Notes: generated by a model not told the origin, from the letters alone. A stretch of DNA of 64,000 nucleotides from Candidatus Flavonifractor intestinipullorum (GCA_019118925.1 DWYC01000087.1:87905-151904); one strand, 5' to 3'. Positions 24,188 to 33,345 are shown, numbered from the stretch's first letter. A program made the numbers and translations.

Positions 24188-25048
24188 ATGTTCACATCGG
24201 TTGCATCCATGCTCCGCCGGGCGGAGGAGGAGAACAAGCCCCTCTGGGAGGTGATTCTGGCCGACGACCTGGCCGACCGGGGCGTAAAGCGGGAGGCGTC
24301 TCTGGAGAAAATGGAGGGCCTGTGGCGGGCCATGAAGGAGGCCGAGGCCGACTATGACCCCGCCCGCCGCTCGGCCAGCGGCCTGGTGGGGGGCGAAGGC
24401 GCGGTGATGGACCGCTCCCAGGTGGGGCTGTGCGGGCCCTTCCTGCGGGAGGTGATGGCCACCGCCCTGAAGATGGGAGAGTGCAACGCCTGTATGCGGC
24501 GCATCGTGGCCGCCCCCACGGCGGGGGCCTGCGGCGTGCTGCCGGCGGTGCTGCTGCCCATGCAGCGGCGCTACGGCTTCTCCGACGAACAGATGGCACA
24601 GGCGCTCTATGTCTCCGCGGGCTTTGGACAGGTCATCGCCGCCCGGGCCTCCATCTCCGGGGCCGAGGGAGGATGCCAGGCGGAGGTAGGCTCGGCCTCC
24701 GGCATGGCGGCCGCCGCCATCACCCATCTTATGGGGGGCACGGCGGTACAGATGGCCCACGCCTGCGCCATGGCGCTGTCCAACATTCTGGGTCTGGTGT
24801 GTGATCCGGTGGCCGGGCTGGTGGAAGTGCCCTGCGTCAAGCGCAATGTGATGGGGGCTTCCAACGCGCTGGTCTGTGCGGAGATGGCCCTGTCGGGGCT
24901 GGTGAACCAGATCCCCTGCGACGAGGTCATCGACGCCATGGGCGCGGTGGGCGCCAGCCTGCCCACCGCCCTGCGGGAGACCAGCGAAGGCGGGCTGGCC
25001 GTCACGCCCACGGCCCTGCGCCTGGCCGAGGCCATGGGGGGGACCTGA
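24188..25048 (+). CDS. sdaAA: L-serine dehydratase, alpha subunit (4Fe-4S)
   Basis: This 286-aa catalytic subunit carries the oxygen-sensitive [4Fe-4S] cluster that acts as a Lewis acid in serine deamination. Cys residues that fit the cluster lie in ACMRRIVAAPTAGACG and CDPVAGLVEVPCVKRN. ISGAEGGCQAEVGSASGMAAAA is also a family block. With sdaAB it makes the complete clostridial enzyme. The product pyruvate links to the pyk and pyc genes in this window. Confidence 0.96.
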   Translation: MFTSVASMLRRAEEENKPLWEVILADDLADRGVKREASLEKMEGLWRAMKEAEADYDPARRSASGLVGGEGAVMDRSQVGLCGPFLREVMATALKMGECNACMRRIVAAPTAGACGVLPAVLLPMQRRYGFSDEQMAQALYVSAGFGQVIAARASISGAEGGCQAEVGSASGMAAAAITHLMGGTAVQMAHACAMALSNILGLVCDPVAGLVEVPCVKRNVMGASNALVCAEMALSGLVNQIPCDEVIDAMGAVGASLPTALRETSEGGLAVTPTALRLAEAMGGT

Positions 25049-25120
25049 GAGGCCCGGCGGGGAGAAGCCTGCGCCGCCCGGACAGAGGGCGGCGCAATCT
25101 CAACGAAGAAGGTGGTTCCA

Positions 25121-26164
25121 ATGGCGAAACAGCGGGGGAGCCGGCTGCTCTATGCCGACCGGCTGCGGGTGGCGGCCTCCCTGGCGGTGGTGGCCGTCCA
25201 CATCTGCGGGGCCTGGATCGACCAGGCCCCGGTGGGTTCCGCGGCCTGGAATACCCTGAACGTCTACGACAGCCTGGTCCACTGGTGCGTGCCCGTATTC
25301 GTCATGCTCTCGGGTATGTTCCTGCTGGACCCGGAGCGGAAGGTCACCGGACGGGATCTGCTGCGGCATGGTTTGCGCATCGCCGTGGCCCTGGCGGCCT
25401 GGAGCGCCATCTATGCCCTGGCGGGGGTGCTTCTGGACGGAAAGCCCCTGGGGGCCTGGTGGGGCGAGATGCGGAATGTGGTCTGGGGCAAGCTCCACTA
25501 CCACCTCTGGTTCCTGCCCATGCTGCTGGGGCTCTATCTCCTCACGCCGGTGCTGCGGGCCTTCGTCCGGGGAGCCGCCCAGGGGGAGATGCGGTGGTTT
25601 TTCCTGCTGGTGTTCGGGGCGGCCATGGTGCTGCCCACCCTGCTGGCCATCCGGCCCAGCAAGACGGTCTCCACCTGGATGAATCAGCTGGACCTGCGTA
25701 TGGTGCTGGGCTATGGGAGCTATTACATCCTGGGCTATTGCCTGAAGACCTGCCGGCTGAGCCGGCGAAAGGAGGGGCTCATCTACCTGCTGGGTCTGGC
25801 GGGAGCGGTGTGGACGGCGGCGGGGACGGCCTGGCTCTCGGCGGAGATGGGGCCCCGCTTTACCTTCTACGGCTATTTCTCGCCCAATGTGGCCTGTATG
25901 GCCTCGGCGGTCTTTCTGCTCTTCCGCCGCCTGCCGGAGGGGGCGAACGCCGGGCGGTGGACCGGCCCGCTGGCGGGCATCACCTTCGGCATCTACCTGT
26001 GCCACGACCTCTTCCTGATGCTGCTGCGCCACTGGGGGGTGTCCACCCTCTCCTTTGCCCCGGTGCTCTCGGTACCGGTGCTCACCCTGGGGGTCTTTGG
26101 CTGCGCCGCGCTGACGGCCTGGCTGCTCTCCAGGCTGCCGGTGCTGGGCCGGTATCTGACCTGA
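25121..26164 (+). CDS. Acyltransferase family 3 (integral membrane)
   Basis: This 347-aa protein has about ten membrane helices. It begins RLLYADRLRVAASLAVVAVHICGAW, the family-3 acyltransferase start with the conserved RxxAxxxVVxxH. PVFVMLSGMFLLDPER and LWFLPMLLGLYLLTPVLR are further family blocks. Such proteins transfer acetyl or other acyl groups to surface polysaccharides, and the next two genes support that role. ATG at 25121 follows AAGGTGG. A perfect 10-bp hairpin (25070-25096, no T tract) separates it from sdaAA. Confidence 0.9.
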   Translation: MAKQRGSRLLYADRLRVAASLAVVAVHICGAWIDQAPVGSAAWNTLNVYDSLVHWCVPVFVMLSGMFLLDPERKVTGRDLLRHGLRIAVALAAWSAIYALAGVLLDGKPLGAWWGEMRNVVWGKLHYHLWFLPMLLGLYLLTPVLRAFVRGAAQGEMRWFFLLVFGAAMVLPTLLAIRPSKTVSTWMNQLDLRMVLGYGSYYILGYCLKTCRLSRRKEGLIYLLGLAGAVWTAAGTAWLSAEMGPRFTFYGYFSPNVACMASAVFLLFRRLPEGANAGRWTGPLAGITFGIYLCHDLFLMLLRHWGVSTLSFAPVLSVPVLTLGVFGCAALTAWLLSRLPVLGRYLT

Positions 26165-26193
26165 TTGAAACGCGCGAAAAGGAGTTTCTGACT

Positions 26194-27621
26194 GTGCTGT
26201 TCTCCAGTTCCATTTTTCTCTTCCTCTTTCTACCCCTGGTGATGTTGGCCTACTACGGCCCCTGCCGCCTGCTGGGGCGGTGGAGCCGCCCGGCCCAGAA
26301 TCTGCTGCTGCTGGTGTGCTCCCTGTTTTTCTACGCCTGGGGAGAGCCCTGGTTTGTGCTGGTGATGATGGCCTCCATCCTGGCCAATTACGGCTTCGGG
26401 CTGTGGGTACATAGCTGCAAAGTCCGGGGACGCGGCCGCCGCCTGCCCATCGTGTGCGCGCTGGTGTGCAATCTGGGGCTGATGTTTGTCTTTAAGTACC
26501 TGGTCTTCGTCCTCACGCAGCTCAACCGCCTGGGGGCCCAATTTCTCATCCCGGGCATCGAGCTGCCCCTGGGGATCTCGTTTTTCACCTTTCAGGCCCT
26601 CTCCTATGTACTGGACGTGGACCGGGACCGGGGCAAGGTACAGCGCAACCCACTGAAGGTGGCCCTGTACATCTCCTTTTTCCCCCAGCTCATCGCCGGG
26701 CCCATCGTCAAATACGAGACGGTGGCCGAGGAGATCGACGGCCGGCGGGAGAACTGGGCCGACTTCTCCGTGGGGGTGTGCCGCTTTCTGGTGGGCCTGG
26801 GCAAAAAAGTCCTTCTGGCCAATCAGCTTGCGGTGGTGGCCGACTTCGCCTACGGCCTGGAGGCCGGGGAACTCTCCACCGGGATGGCCTGGCTGGGGGC
26901 GGTGTGCTATACCATGCAGATTTACTTTGACTTCTCCGGCTACTCGGATATGGCCATCGGCATGGGGCGTATGTTCGGCTTCCACTTCCTTGAAAATTTC
27001 AACTATCCCTATCTCTCGCGCTCCATCACCGAGTTCTGGCGGCGGTGGCATATCTCCCTGTCCACCTGGTTTCGGGACTATGTCTACTTCCCTCTGGGGG
27101 GCAGCCGGGTGGACCGGCGCTGGAAGCACATCCGCAATCTCTTTGTGGTCTGGCTCCTCACCGGCATCTGGCACGGGGCGGCGTGGACCTTTGTGCTGTG
27201 GGGGCTCTATTATTTTGTGCTCCTGGTATTGGAAAAGTACGGAGGGCTGGGCCGGGGCTGGCCCAAAGCCCTCCAGTGGCTCTATACCATGTTCCTGGTC
27301 AATTTGGGCTGGGTCCTCTTCCGGGCCGAATCGCTGAGCGTGGCCGTGCCCTACCTCACCGCCATGTTCACACCGGCGGCAGGCGGGTGGGACGGATATG
27401 CCACCCTCTTTTTGACGGACAACCTGCCCATCCTGGCCGCGGGAGTCCTGTTCTCCGCGCCGGTGGCCCCCTGGCTGAGCCGAACGGCCGAGAGGTGGAG
27501 GGGCCTTCCCGCCCTGGTGCGGGATGTGGCCTATCCGCTGCTGCTGGTGGCCCTGCTGGCGGTCTCCGCCAGCTTTATCGTCAAGGGTACGTACAACCCC
27601 TTCATCTATTCCAATTTCTGA
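26194..27621 (+). CDS. MBOAT family O-acyltransferase (AlgI/DltB-like)
   Basis: This 475-aa polytopic acyltransferase moves an acyl group across or at the membrane to an extracellular acceptor. The family blocks are FFPQLIAGPIVKYE, SITEFWRRWHISLSTWFRDY and TGIWHGAAWTFVLWG, the last holding the active His. The start is a GTG at 26194 with AAAAGGAG 9 nt upstream. The frame is open for 900 bp before it, but that part is out of frame with the preceding acyltransferase gene and is a shadow. It lies 29 bp after that gene and 10 bp before the SGNH-like gene. Confidence 0.92.
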   Translation: MLFSSSIFLFLFLPLVMLAYYGPCRLLGRWSRPAQNLLLLVCSLFFYAWGEPWFVLVMMASILANYGFGLWVHSCKVRGRGRRLPIVCALVCNLGLMFVFKYLVFVLTQLNRLGAQFLIPGIELPLGISFFTFQALSYVLDVDRDRGKVQRNPLKVALYISFFPQLIAGPIVKYETVAEEIDGRRENWADFSVGVCRFLVGLGKKVLLANQLAVVADFAYGLEAGELSTGMAWLGAVCYTMQIYFDFSGYSDMAIGMGRMFGFHFLENFNYPYLSRSITEFWRRWHISLSTWFRDYVYFPLGGSRVDRRWKHIRNLFVVWLLTGIWHGAAWTFVLWGLYYFVLLVLEKYGGLGRGWPKALQWLYTMFLVNLGWVLFRAESLSVAVPYLTAMFTPAAGGWDGYATLFLTDNLPILAAGVLFSAPVAPWLSRTAERWRGLPALVRDVAYPLLLVALLAVSASFIVKGTYNPFIYSNF

Positions 27622-27631
27622 GGAGGACACC

Positions 27632-28825
27632 ATGAGACACCGCAAAGAGACCATTACCGCCCTCCTTTTTCTGGCTCTGCTGGCCGCGGGGCTGTGCTAC
27701 ATCGGCGTGCTCTTCCTGAAGGGAGAGAGCGCCCTGCGGACCTCGCTGGGCGCCCTGCGGCGGGATCCGGGGAGTTTTCCCACCTTTGTCGCCCAGGCCG
27801 AGAGCGACCTGAACGAGGACCTGGACCAGAGCCACGGTTTTATTGAACTTTACGGTGGCTTCCAGCGCCTCACGGGCCGCCGGGTGATTCAGGACGTGAA
27901 CCAGGATGCCCAGGTGGTCAAGCTCGCCGACGGGGCGCTGAACTTCTCCTATCTGAGCGGAGAACCCATGGATATCTCGGGTCCGGCCCAGGCCGTGGAC
28001 CGCCTGCGGGGTGCGCTGGAAGAGCGGGGGGTGCCGCTGCTGTATGTGGCCGCCCCTCAGAAGGTGCAGAGTGCCGCCCTGCTGCCCCCGGGCCTTGCCG
28101 ACTACAACAACGGCAATGCCGACCGCCTGCTCGCGGCGCTGGAGACGGCGGGAACCGACACGGTGGATCTGCGCCCCCTCTTTGCGGAGACAGGCCGGTA
28201 CGCCGACTACTTTTTCCGCACCGACCACCACTGGAAGCCCGAGGGGGCCTTCCTCGCCTGGCAGTATCTCACCGGCATCCTGGAGGAGGACTATGGCATT
28301 GCCACCGACCCGGCTTACACCGACGCGGCGAATTATGACCAGGTGGTCTATGAGGACTACTTCCTGGGCAGCCAGGGAAAGCGGGTGGGTACCCTCTACG
28401 CCGGTACGGACGACATCGTGGAATATATCCCAAAATTTGAGACAGACTTTACCTATGAGTGCCCCTCTTATCCCTTTACCCGCACCGGGCCCTTTGAGGA
28501 GAGCCTCCTCTTCCCGGAACGGGTGGCGGAGCGGGACTGGTTCAACGGGAACCCCTACACCCTCTATGCCGGGGGCGACTACCCCCTCGCCACCATCACC
28601 AACCACCGGAATCCCGAGGGGAAGAAGATCGTGCTGCTGCGGGAGTCCTTCTCCTGCGCCATGACCCCCTTCCTGGCCCTGTCCTGCTCCGAGCTGACCA
28701 CCATCGACCTGCGCTACTTCCAGGGGGACCTGACGGAGACGCTGGAGGAGATCGACCCGGACCTGGTGGTAATCCTCTACTGCGTGAGCTCCCTGAGCAA
28801 TCAAGATCTTTTTGACTTCGATTAG
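27632..28825 (+). CDS. DHHW/AlgX-like SGNH family protein
   Basis: This 397-aa protein has a single N-terminal signal anchor (TITALLFLALLAAGLCYIGVL) and an extracytoplasmic domain. It carries FRTDHHWKPEGAFLAW, the DHHW/AlgX catalytic Asp-His region, and LLRESFSCAMTPFLAL, where the Ser may be the nucleophile. AlgJ/AlgX-type proteins work with an MBOAT partner to acetylate exopolysaccharide, and this gene follows the MBOAT gene by 10 bp with an AGGAGG ribosome site. I infer one cassette for O-acylation of a surface polymer. The polymer is not identifiable here. Confidence 0.85.
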   Translation: MRHRKETITALLFLALLAAGLCYIGVLFLKGESALRTSLGALRRDPGSFPTFVAQAESDLNEDLDQSHGFIELYGGFQRLTGRRVIQDVNQDAQVVKLADGALNFSYLSGEPMDISGPAQAVDRLRGALEERGVPLLYVAAPQKVQSAALLPPGLADYNNGNADRLLAALETAGTDTVDLRPLFAETGRYADYFFRTDHHWKPEGAFLAWQYLTGILEEDYGIATDPAYTDAANYDQVVYEDYFLGSQGKRVGTLYAGTDDIVEYIPKFETDFTYECPSYPFTRTGPFEESLLFPERVAERDWFNGNPYTLYAGGDYPLATITNHRNPEGKKIVLLRESFSCAMTPFLALSCSELTTIDLRYFQGDLTETLEEIDPDLVVILYCVSSLSNQDLFDFD

Positions 28826-28997
28826 GAGGGGTCTTAGCGAGATGGGAGAGAAGTTTTGGCACAAGTTCGCGTGTGCCTGCCGGATGGCACGTGTTTCTTG
28901 TGACTTTTGACCCTTCCCAGCGGAACGGATTTGCTATATAATAAGTGTGTAGGGAAATGTAAGTTTATGGAAAACGCTGTTTTGGGAGGAAGCGACT

Positions 28998-30416
28998 GTG
29001 AGAAAGACGAAAATTATTTGCACCCTGGGTCCCGCGGTGGACAGCGAAGAGATGATCCGCAAACTCATCGAGACCGGGATGGACGGAGCCCGTTTTAATT
29101 TCTCCCATGGTACTCACGAGAGCCATGCGGCCCAGCTGCGCAAGTTGAAGAACGTCCGCGACGAGATGGGCGTACCTGTGGCCACGATTTTGGATACGAA
29201 GGGCCCGGAGATCCGCATCAAGACCTTTGAGAACGGCCCTGTGACCCTGGAGAAGGGCCAGACCTTTACCCTGACGACCGACGACGCCGCCGGCACCCAG
29301 GAGCGCGTGTCGGTCACCTATGCCAATCTCCACAACGAGGTGGGACCCGGCTGCCGCATTCTGGTGGACGACGGCCTCATCGAGCTGCGGGTGATGGAGG
29401 TCAAGGATCACGATGTGATCTGCGAGGTGGAAAACGGCGGCCCCCTCTCCAGCAATAAGAGCATCAATATCCCCGACGTGAGCATCCTGCTGCCCTCTCT
29501 GACCGAAAAGGACCGGGAGGACCTGAAGTTCGCGGTGGAGAACGACTTTGACTTCATCGCGGCCTCCTTTGTGCGCAAGGCCGCCGATGTGGAGGAGATC
29601 CGCGCCTGCCTGAAGGAGTACGGCGGCGAGCACATTCAGATCATCGCCAAGATCGAAAACCAGGAGGGCGTGGACAACCTGGAGGCGATCATTGCGGCCG
29701 CCGACGGCATCATGGTGGCCCGCGGCGACCTGGGCGTGGAGATTCCCGCCCAGGAGGTGCCTGTGCTCCAGAAGCGTATGATCAAGGCCGCAGTGGCCAA
29801 GGGCAAGCACGTGGTCACCGCCACCCAGATGCTGGACTCCATGATCCGCAACCCCCGTCCCACCCGGGCGGAGGTCTCCGATGTGGCCAACGCCGTCTTT
29901 GACGGCACGTCCTGCATCATGCTCTCCGGCGAGACCGCCTCGGGCAAGTACCCGGTGGAGGCCCTTCAGGTCATGGTGGACATTGCCACGGCTGCGGAGG
30001 AGTCGGTGAATTACTGGAAGCGCTTCAGCCAGCGCACCATGAATTCCCGCGTGGACAGCATTACCGATGCCATGACGCACTCCAGCTGCCTGACGGCTAT
30101 GGACCTGGGCGCCAGCGCCATTCTGGCCCCCACCCAGTCGGGCTACACCGCCCGGATTCTAGCCAGCTACCGCCCCGCCTGCCCCATCGTGGCCGTGTGC
30201 CAGAGCGAGCAGACCCGCCGCAAGCTGGCCCTGTGCTGGGGTGTGACCAGCATTCTCTCCGGCTTTGTGGACTCCACCGACCGCCTGTTCTCCATGTCCG
30301 TGGACGTGACCCGGAAGGAGGGCCTCATCCAGGAGGGCGACATTGTGGTCATCACCGCCGGCGTGCCCATCGGCAAGAGCGGCACCACCAACCTCATCAA
30401 GGCCCAGAAGGTCTAA
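28998..30416 (+). CDS. pyk: Pyruvate kinase
   Basis: This 472-aa glycolytic enzyme converts PEP and ADP to pyruvate and ATP. Motifs are TKIICTLGPAVDSEEMIRKL, FNFSHGTHESH, ILDTKGPEIR, IIAKIENQEGVDNL, the MVARGDLGVEIPAQEVP active-site block, and TATQMLDSMIRNPRPTRAE. It lacks the extra C-terminal PEP-utiliser domain found in some Bacilli forms. It starts with GTG, with GGGAGG 8 nt upstream. An extended -10 (TGCTATATAAT, near 28931-28941) lies ahead and a strong terminator follows. Confidence 0.97.
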   Translation: MRKTKIICTLGPAVDSEEMIRKLIETGMDGARFNFSHGTHESHAAQLRKLKNVRDEMGVPVATILDTKGPEIRIKTFENGPVTLEKGQTFTLTTDDAAGTQERVSVTYANLHNEVGPGCRILVDDGLIELRVMEVKDHDVICEVENGGPLSSNKSINIPDVSILLPSLTEKDREDLKFAVENDFDFIAASFVRKAADVEEIRACLKEYGGEHIQIIAKIENQEGVDNLEAIIAAADGIMVARGDLGVEIPAQEVPVLQKRMIKAAVAKGKHVVTATQMLDSMIRNPRPTRAEVSDVANAVFDGTSCIMLSGETASGKYPVEALQVMVDIATAAEESVNYWKRFSQRTMNSRVDSITDAMTHSSCLTAMDLGASAILAPTQSGYTARILASYRPACPIVAVCQSEQTRRKLALCWGVTSILSGFVDSTDRLFSMSVDVTRKEGLIQEGDIVVITAGVPIGKSGTTNLIKAQKV

Positions 30417-30428
30417 ACACAGAGCAGA

Positions 30429-30468
30429 ACGCCCCGGAGCACATGCTCCGGGGCGTGAGTTTTATTTT
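30429..30468 (+). terminator. Intrinsic terminator of pyk
   Basis: The 13-bp stem ACGCCCCGGAGCA/TGCTCCGGGGCGT is followed by GAGTTTTATTTT, just after the pyk stop. Confidence 0.9.
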
Positions 30469-30501
30469 ATGGCGGCAGGACCGCCGGAAGCCTTATTGTT
30501 C

Positions 30502-30939
30502 TTACAGATCCAGCTGATTGGCCCGGAGATAACCCTCCACCTCGCCGCCGTTCATGGAGTGGACGACGATCCGGAAGGTCTTGCCGCCCGGATTATCATA
30601 GGTGAAATAGCCCTCGCCATTGCCGGAAATTTCCATATCATCTGCCTTAGACCAAGAGCCAAAGAACCCCTGTTTTTGCAGGACGACTTTGGCCGCGTTT
30701 CCGCTCTCATCCCGGTAGAAAATGCGAAGAGTATTCCCGTTTGTGGAGGGACAGGTGAAGGCCGAGGAGGTGTAGGTACCGTTGCTGGCCCGGATATTAT
30801 CCTCGATCTCTACCAAACGGGGGCTGATGATGGGGCTCTCCGCGGGGGTATCCTCGTTGGCCGCGCAGGCGGAGACCGGCAGAGCCGCCGCCATGCAGAC
30901 GGCCAGCAGCAACGTGAACAGCTTCTTGGTGTGTTTCAT
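30502..30939 (-). CDS. Secreted protein of unknown function
   Basis: This 145-aa protein has a signal peptide, MKHTKKLFTLLLAVCMAAAL, then PVSACAAN. VSAC could be a lipobox, or cleavage could follow the alanines. The mature part is beta-rich, with FYRDESGNAAKVVLQKQGFFG and GKTFRIVVHSMNGGEVEGY. The ribosome site is AAGGAG. It is the last of three genes starting with a membrane-anchored XRE regulator. No family is recognised. Confidence 0.65.
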   Translation of the reverse strand: MKHTKKLFTLLLAVCMAAALPVSACAANEDTPAESPIISPRLVEIEDNIRASNGTYTSSAFTCPSTNGNTLRIFYRDESGNAAKVVLQKQGFFGSWSKADDMEISGNGEGYFTYDNPGGKTFRIVVHSMNGGEVEGYLRANQLDL

Positions 30940-30968
30940 GGTTGAGTTCTCCTTTCATCCTTATGGCC

Positions 30969-31382
30969 TCAGTAATTTACAAATCCCGACACGCTGACCG
31001 TGTACGAGGAGTTGTTGCGGATGGCAAATATGTAGTTGCCCTGTTCGCTGATACGAATGGTCTGGTTTATGGTTCCATTGCTGGCACTGACATAGTGAAA
31101 GATATCGTCCGAATCCACCAATCCAAAGTCTACCTTGGCGTCTGTCGGAAAATAGCTGGCATTGATCGTGACCCGCTCCCCAGCGGCTAGCGAAAACTGT
31201 ATATCGGCGCTTCCAATTTTGTTTGCTGGAATCGTGACGGAAAATTGACCGGATGCACGAAGCACTATACCTTCGGGACCACTTTCATATGGCTGTCTTT
31301 CCAGCGCTTCCACTTGCAGCAAAGCGCAATGAAACAGAACTACGCTGGCTACTAGTGCACAGATAGTTTTTTTGATCTCCAC
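30969..31382 (-). CDS. Secreted protein of unknown function
   Basis: This 137-aa protein has an N-terminal signal segment (KKTICALVASVVLFHCALLQ), then a beta-sandwich-like mature part with FSVTIPANKIGSADIQFSLAAGERVTINASY and QGNYIFAIRNNSSYTVSVSG. I start it at a GTG at 31382, because AAGGAG lies 9 nt upstream; the GTG at 31391 abuts the ribosome site. Codon use and base composition are AT-richer than the surroundings, a possible sign of transfer. It starts 21 bp after the regulator gene and is probably co-expressed with it. Confidence 0.6.
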   Translation of the reverse strand: MEIKKTICALVASVVLFHCALLQVEALERQPYESGPEGIVLRASGQFSVTIPANKIGSADIQFSLAAGERVTINASYFPTDAKVDFGLVDSDDIFHYVSASNGTINQTIRISEQGNYIFAIRNNSSYTVSVSGFVNY

Positions 31383-31403
31383 CGGAATCACCTCCTTCCC
31401 CGT

Positions 31404-31880
31404 TTACCATCCGATTGAAAACTGTATTTCATCATTCAACTCGATTTCATCCTGTTGCAACTCTTCAAGGGGAGCATCATCCTGCTCTTCTGTATCCGAT
31501 GAGGCACCCAGCCCCACAAACACACCAATCGCAATCCCAACCGCCAACGCCGCGGCGGTGATGGCCGCAGCCGCCCATCTTCTCCCTCGGGGGCGGGGCT
31601 CCGCAGTATGCTCCGGCTCCGGCGGCGCTTCCGGCGGCTCCTGCTCCCGCCGCTGCTGGCCCTCCCGCCAGGCGAGGAGGTCCTGCCCGCCGTCCAGCAG
31701 CACGTCCACCGGTACGCCGTACAGTTCGCTGAGATATTTCAGATTGTCCACCGAGGGCACGGCCGCCCCCACCTCCCAGCGGGAGATGGCCTGGCGGGAC
31801 ACGTTCAGCTTCTCCGCCGCCTCCAGCTGGGACAGCCCCAACTCCTTGCGGAGATGGACGAGTTTTTCACCTAGCGTCAT
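31404..31880 (-). CDS. Membrane-anchored XRE family regulator
   Basis: In this 158-aa protein, residues 1-65 form an XRE helix-turn-helix (LGEKLVHLRKELGLSQLEAA, RQAISRWEVGAAVPSVDNL). After a Pro/Glu/Arg-rich linker comes one membrane helix (WAAAAITAAALAVGIAIGVF). A short acidic tail (TEEQDDAPLEELQQDEIELN) lies outside. A cytosolic DNA-binding head tied to the membrane suggests envelope sensing through the tail. The two downstream genes encode small secreted proteins and may be ligands or outputs. ATG at 31880 follows ATAGGAG. Confidence 0.85.
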   Translation of the reverse strand: MTLGEKLVHLRKELGLSQLEAAEKLNVSRQAISRWEVGAAVPSVDNLKYLSELYGVPVDVLLDGGQDLLAWREGQQRREQEPPEAPPEPEHTAEPRPRGRRWAAAAITAAALAVGIAIGVFVGLGASSDTEEQDDAPLEELQQDEIELNDEIQFSIGW

Positions 31881-32011
31881 TTTTTCCACTCCTATCCTAC
31901 CAAGTTTCCCCCACGGCGGGAACCGTTTCGGCGTTGCACGGGCGCAATTTCGGGTTGCACATCCAGATATTGTTATTGTAAAAGCGGATTTTCCCTCTGT
32001 CAAGGCAAAGA

Positions 32012-32046
32012 AGCGCCCCTTCCCATATCGGATGGGAAGGGGCGCT
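32012..32046 (-). terminator. Terminator of the YibE/F gene
   Basis: A 15-bp perfect stem, AGCGCCCCTTCCCAT/ATGGGAAGGGGCGCT, has a 5-nt loop. Short T runs follow on both strands. Confidence 0.75.
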
Positions 32047-32078
32047 GGCTTCGTTTTTGCGTTCCGGCTATGGATGAT

Positions 32079-33266
32079 TTAAGAATCCCGGGCGCCCTCC
32101 AAGGCGGTGTGGGAAACGGAGGCCGCGTCCTTGTGTTCCTGGCCATGGGTGTAGAGGACCACCGCCAGCAAAACGGTCACAGGTACGCTCAGAACAATAC
32201 CGAAGCTGCCCGAGAGGCCCTGCATAATCGCGATGCCGATGTTGTTGGAGTTGATGATCTGCTGATAGGGCAGGTCGTAGGCGTAGTCCAGCACCAGCAT
32301 GGAGATGCTGCCCCCCGCGAAGGCCAGAATCAGGGTATTGGAGTCGGTGCCCATCATGTCCCGGCCCACGTGCATCCCGGCCTTAAAGAGCTCCCGCCGG
32401 GAGAGGGCGGGATTCTGCTGGTGAATTTCGGCAATGGCGCTGCCGATGGACATGGCCACGTCCATCACCGCCCCCAGGCTGGAGATGAGAAGCCCCGAGA
32501 ACAGCAGTCCGCCCACCTGGATGCCGCTGACGTTCCAGAGGGTGAGGAGGCTCTCGATGTCCGAGACGTTCCAGCCCGAGATGCCGGAGGCTGCGCTGAA
32601 CAGGGAGGCCGAGATGCCCGCGATGACCACCCCGGCCACCGTGCCGCCGGTGGCGACCAGGGTCTTTTTGGTGGGGCCGCCGATGAGATACATGGTCACG
32701 AGGGTGGTGATGATACAGATAAACACCGACACCCAGAACGGGGACAGCCCCCGGTACACCAGAGGCAGATAGACAAAAAGGATGCAGAAAAAGGTAAAGA
32801 CCAGGCCGAGAGCGCCCTTGACGCCCTGCCTGCCCCCCACCAGGATGAGGACAGCCAGATACAGGAGGGCAAAGAGATAAATGACCCCCTCCCGGTCCTG
32901 GGTGTAGACGCTGGTGATGGTGGAATCGCCCGCCACGCTCTGCATGACGATGACCTTCATCCCCGGCACGCACCCCGCGCCGAAGAGATAGCCCGAGGAG
33001 CTGGTGGTCTCCAGCTCCTGCCCGGCCCGGACGCCGGTGGTCATCCGCACCAGTACCCGCTGCTCCCCCACCCGGCTGCCGTCGGGCATGAGGTTGTCCT
33101 GTAAAATCTCGGTGACGACGCCCTTTTCAAAGGTCTGGCCCTCCCGGGAGACCAGGGGAACCTTGTCCACCCGGTTGATGGCAAAGACAAAGACCGCAAA
33201 GACGGCCAGCAGTGCGGCAGGTATGCCCCAGCGGAGGAGAAAATGGGAAAGGGTGTTGGCTTTCAT
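32079..33266 (-). CDS. YibE/F family membrane protein
   Basis: This 395-aa protein has one N-terminal helix, an extracytoplasmic domain of about 90 residues (DGSRVGEQRVLVRMTTGVRAGQE), and then about seven helices. It carries the YibE/F blocks GVKGALGLVFTFFCILF, LISSLGAVMDVAMSIGSAIAEI and GRDMMGTDSNTLILAFAGGS. The molecular role of the family is not established; transport has been suggested. It stands alone between terminators. Confidence 0.88.
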   Translation of the reverse strand: MKANTLSHFLLRWGIPAALLAVFAVFVFAINRVDKVPLVSREGQTFEKGVVTEILQDNLMPDGSRVGEQRVLVRMTTGVRAGQELETTSSSGYLFGAGCVPGMKVIVMQSVAGDSTITSVYTQDREGVIYLFALLYLAVLILVGGRQGVKGALGLVFTFFCILFVYLPLVYRGLSPFWVSVFICIITTLVTMYLIGGPTKKTLVATGGTVAGVVIAGISASLFSAASGISGWNVSDIESLLTLWNVSGIQVGGLLFSGLLISSLGAVMDVAMSIGSAIAEIHQQNPALSRRELFKAGMHVGRDMMGTDSNTLILAFAGGSISMLVLDYAYDLPYQQIINSNNIGIAIMQGLSGSFGIVLSVPVTVLLAVVLYTHGQEHKDAASVSHTALEGARDS

Positions 33267-33291
33267 GGCAAATACTCCGTTCTCGTAATAC

Positions 33292-33324
33292 AGCGGCCCC
33301 CGCGCACCGGGCGCGGAGGCCGCT
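33292..33324 (-). terminator. Possible terminator downstream of the metallophosphoesterase
   Basis: The inverted repeat AGCGGCC-CCGCGC / GCGCGG-GGCCGCT lies between the YibE/F start and the phosphoesterase stop. There is no T tract on the minus strand, so it may only stabilise the 3' end. Confidence 0.35.
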
Positions 33325-33345
33325 CTGATTTCCGTGGATGAGGGG

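Noticed and set aside
25070-25096. Terminator after sdaAA
   Set aside because: A perfect 10-bp stem is present, but there is no T tract on either strand. It could be an mRNA-stabilising hairpin, so it is not listed as a terminator.
25285-26193. N-terminal extension of the MBOAT protein by about 300 residues
   Set aside because: This stretch is an out-of-frame shadow of the family-3 acyltransferase gene. A GTG with a good ribosome site at 26194 gives a normal MBOAT length.
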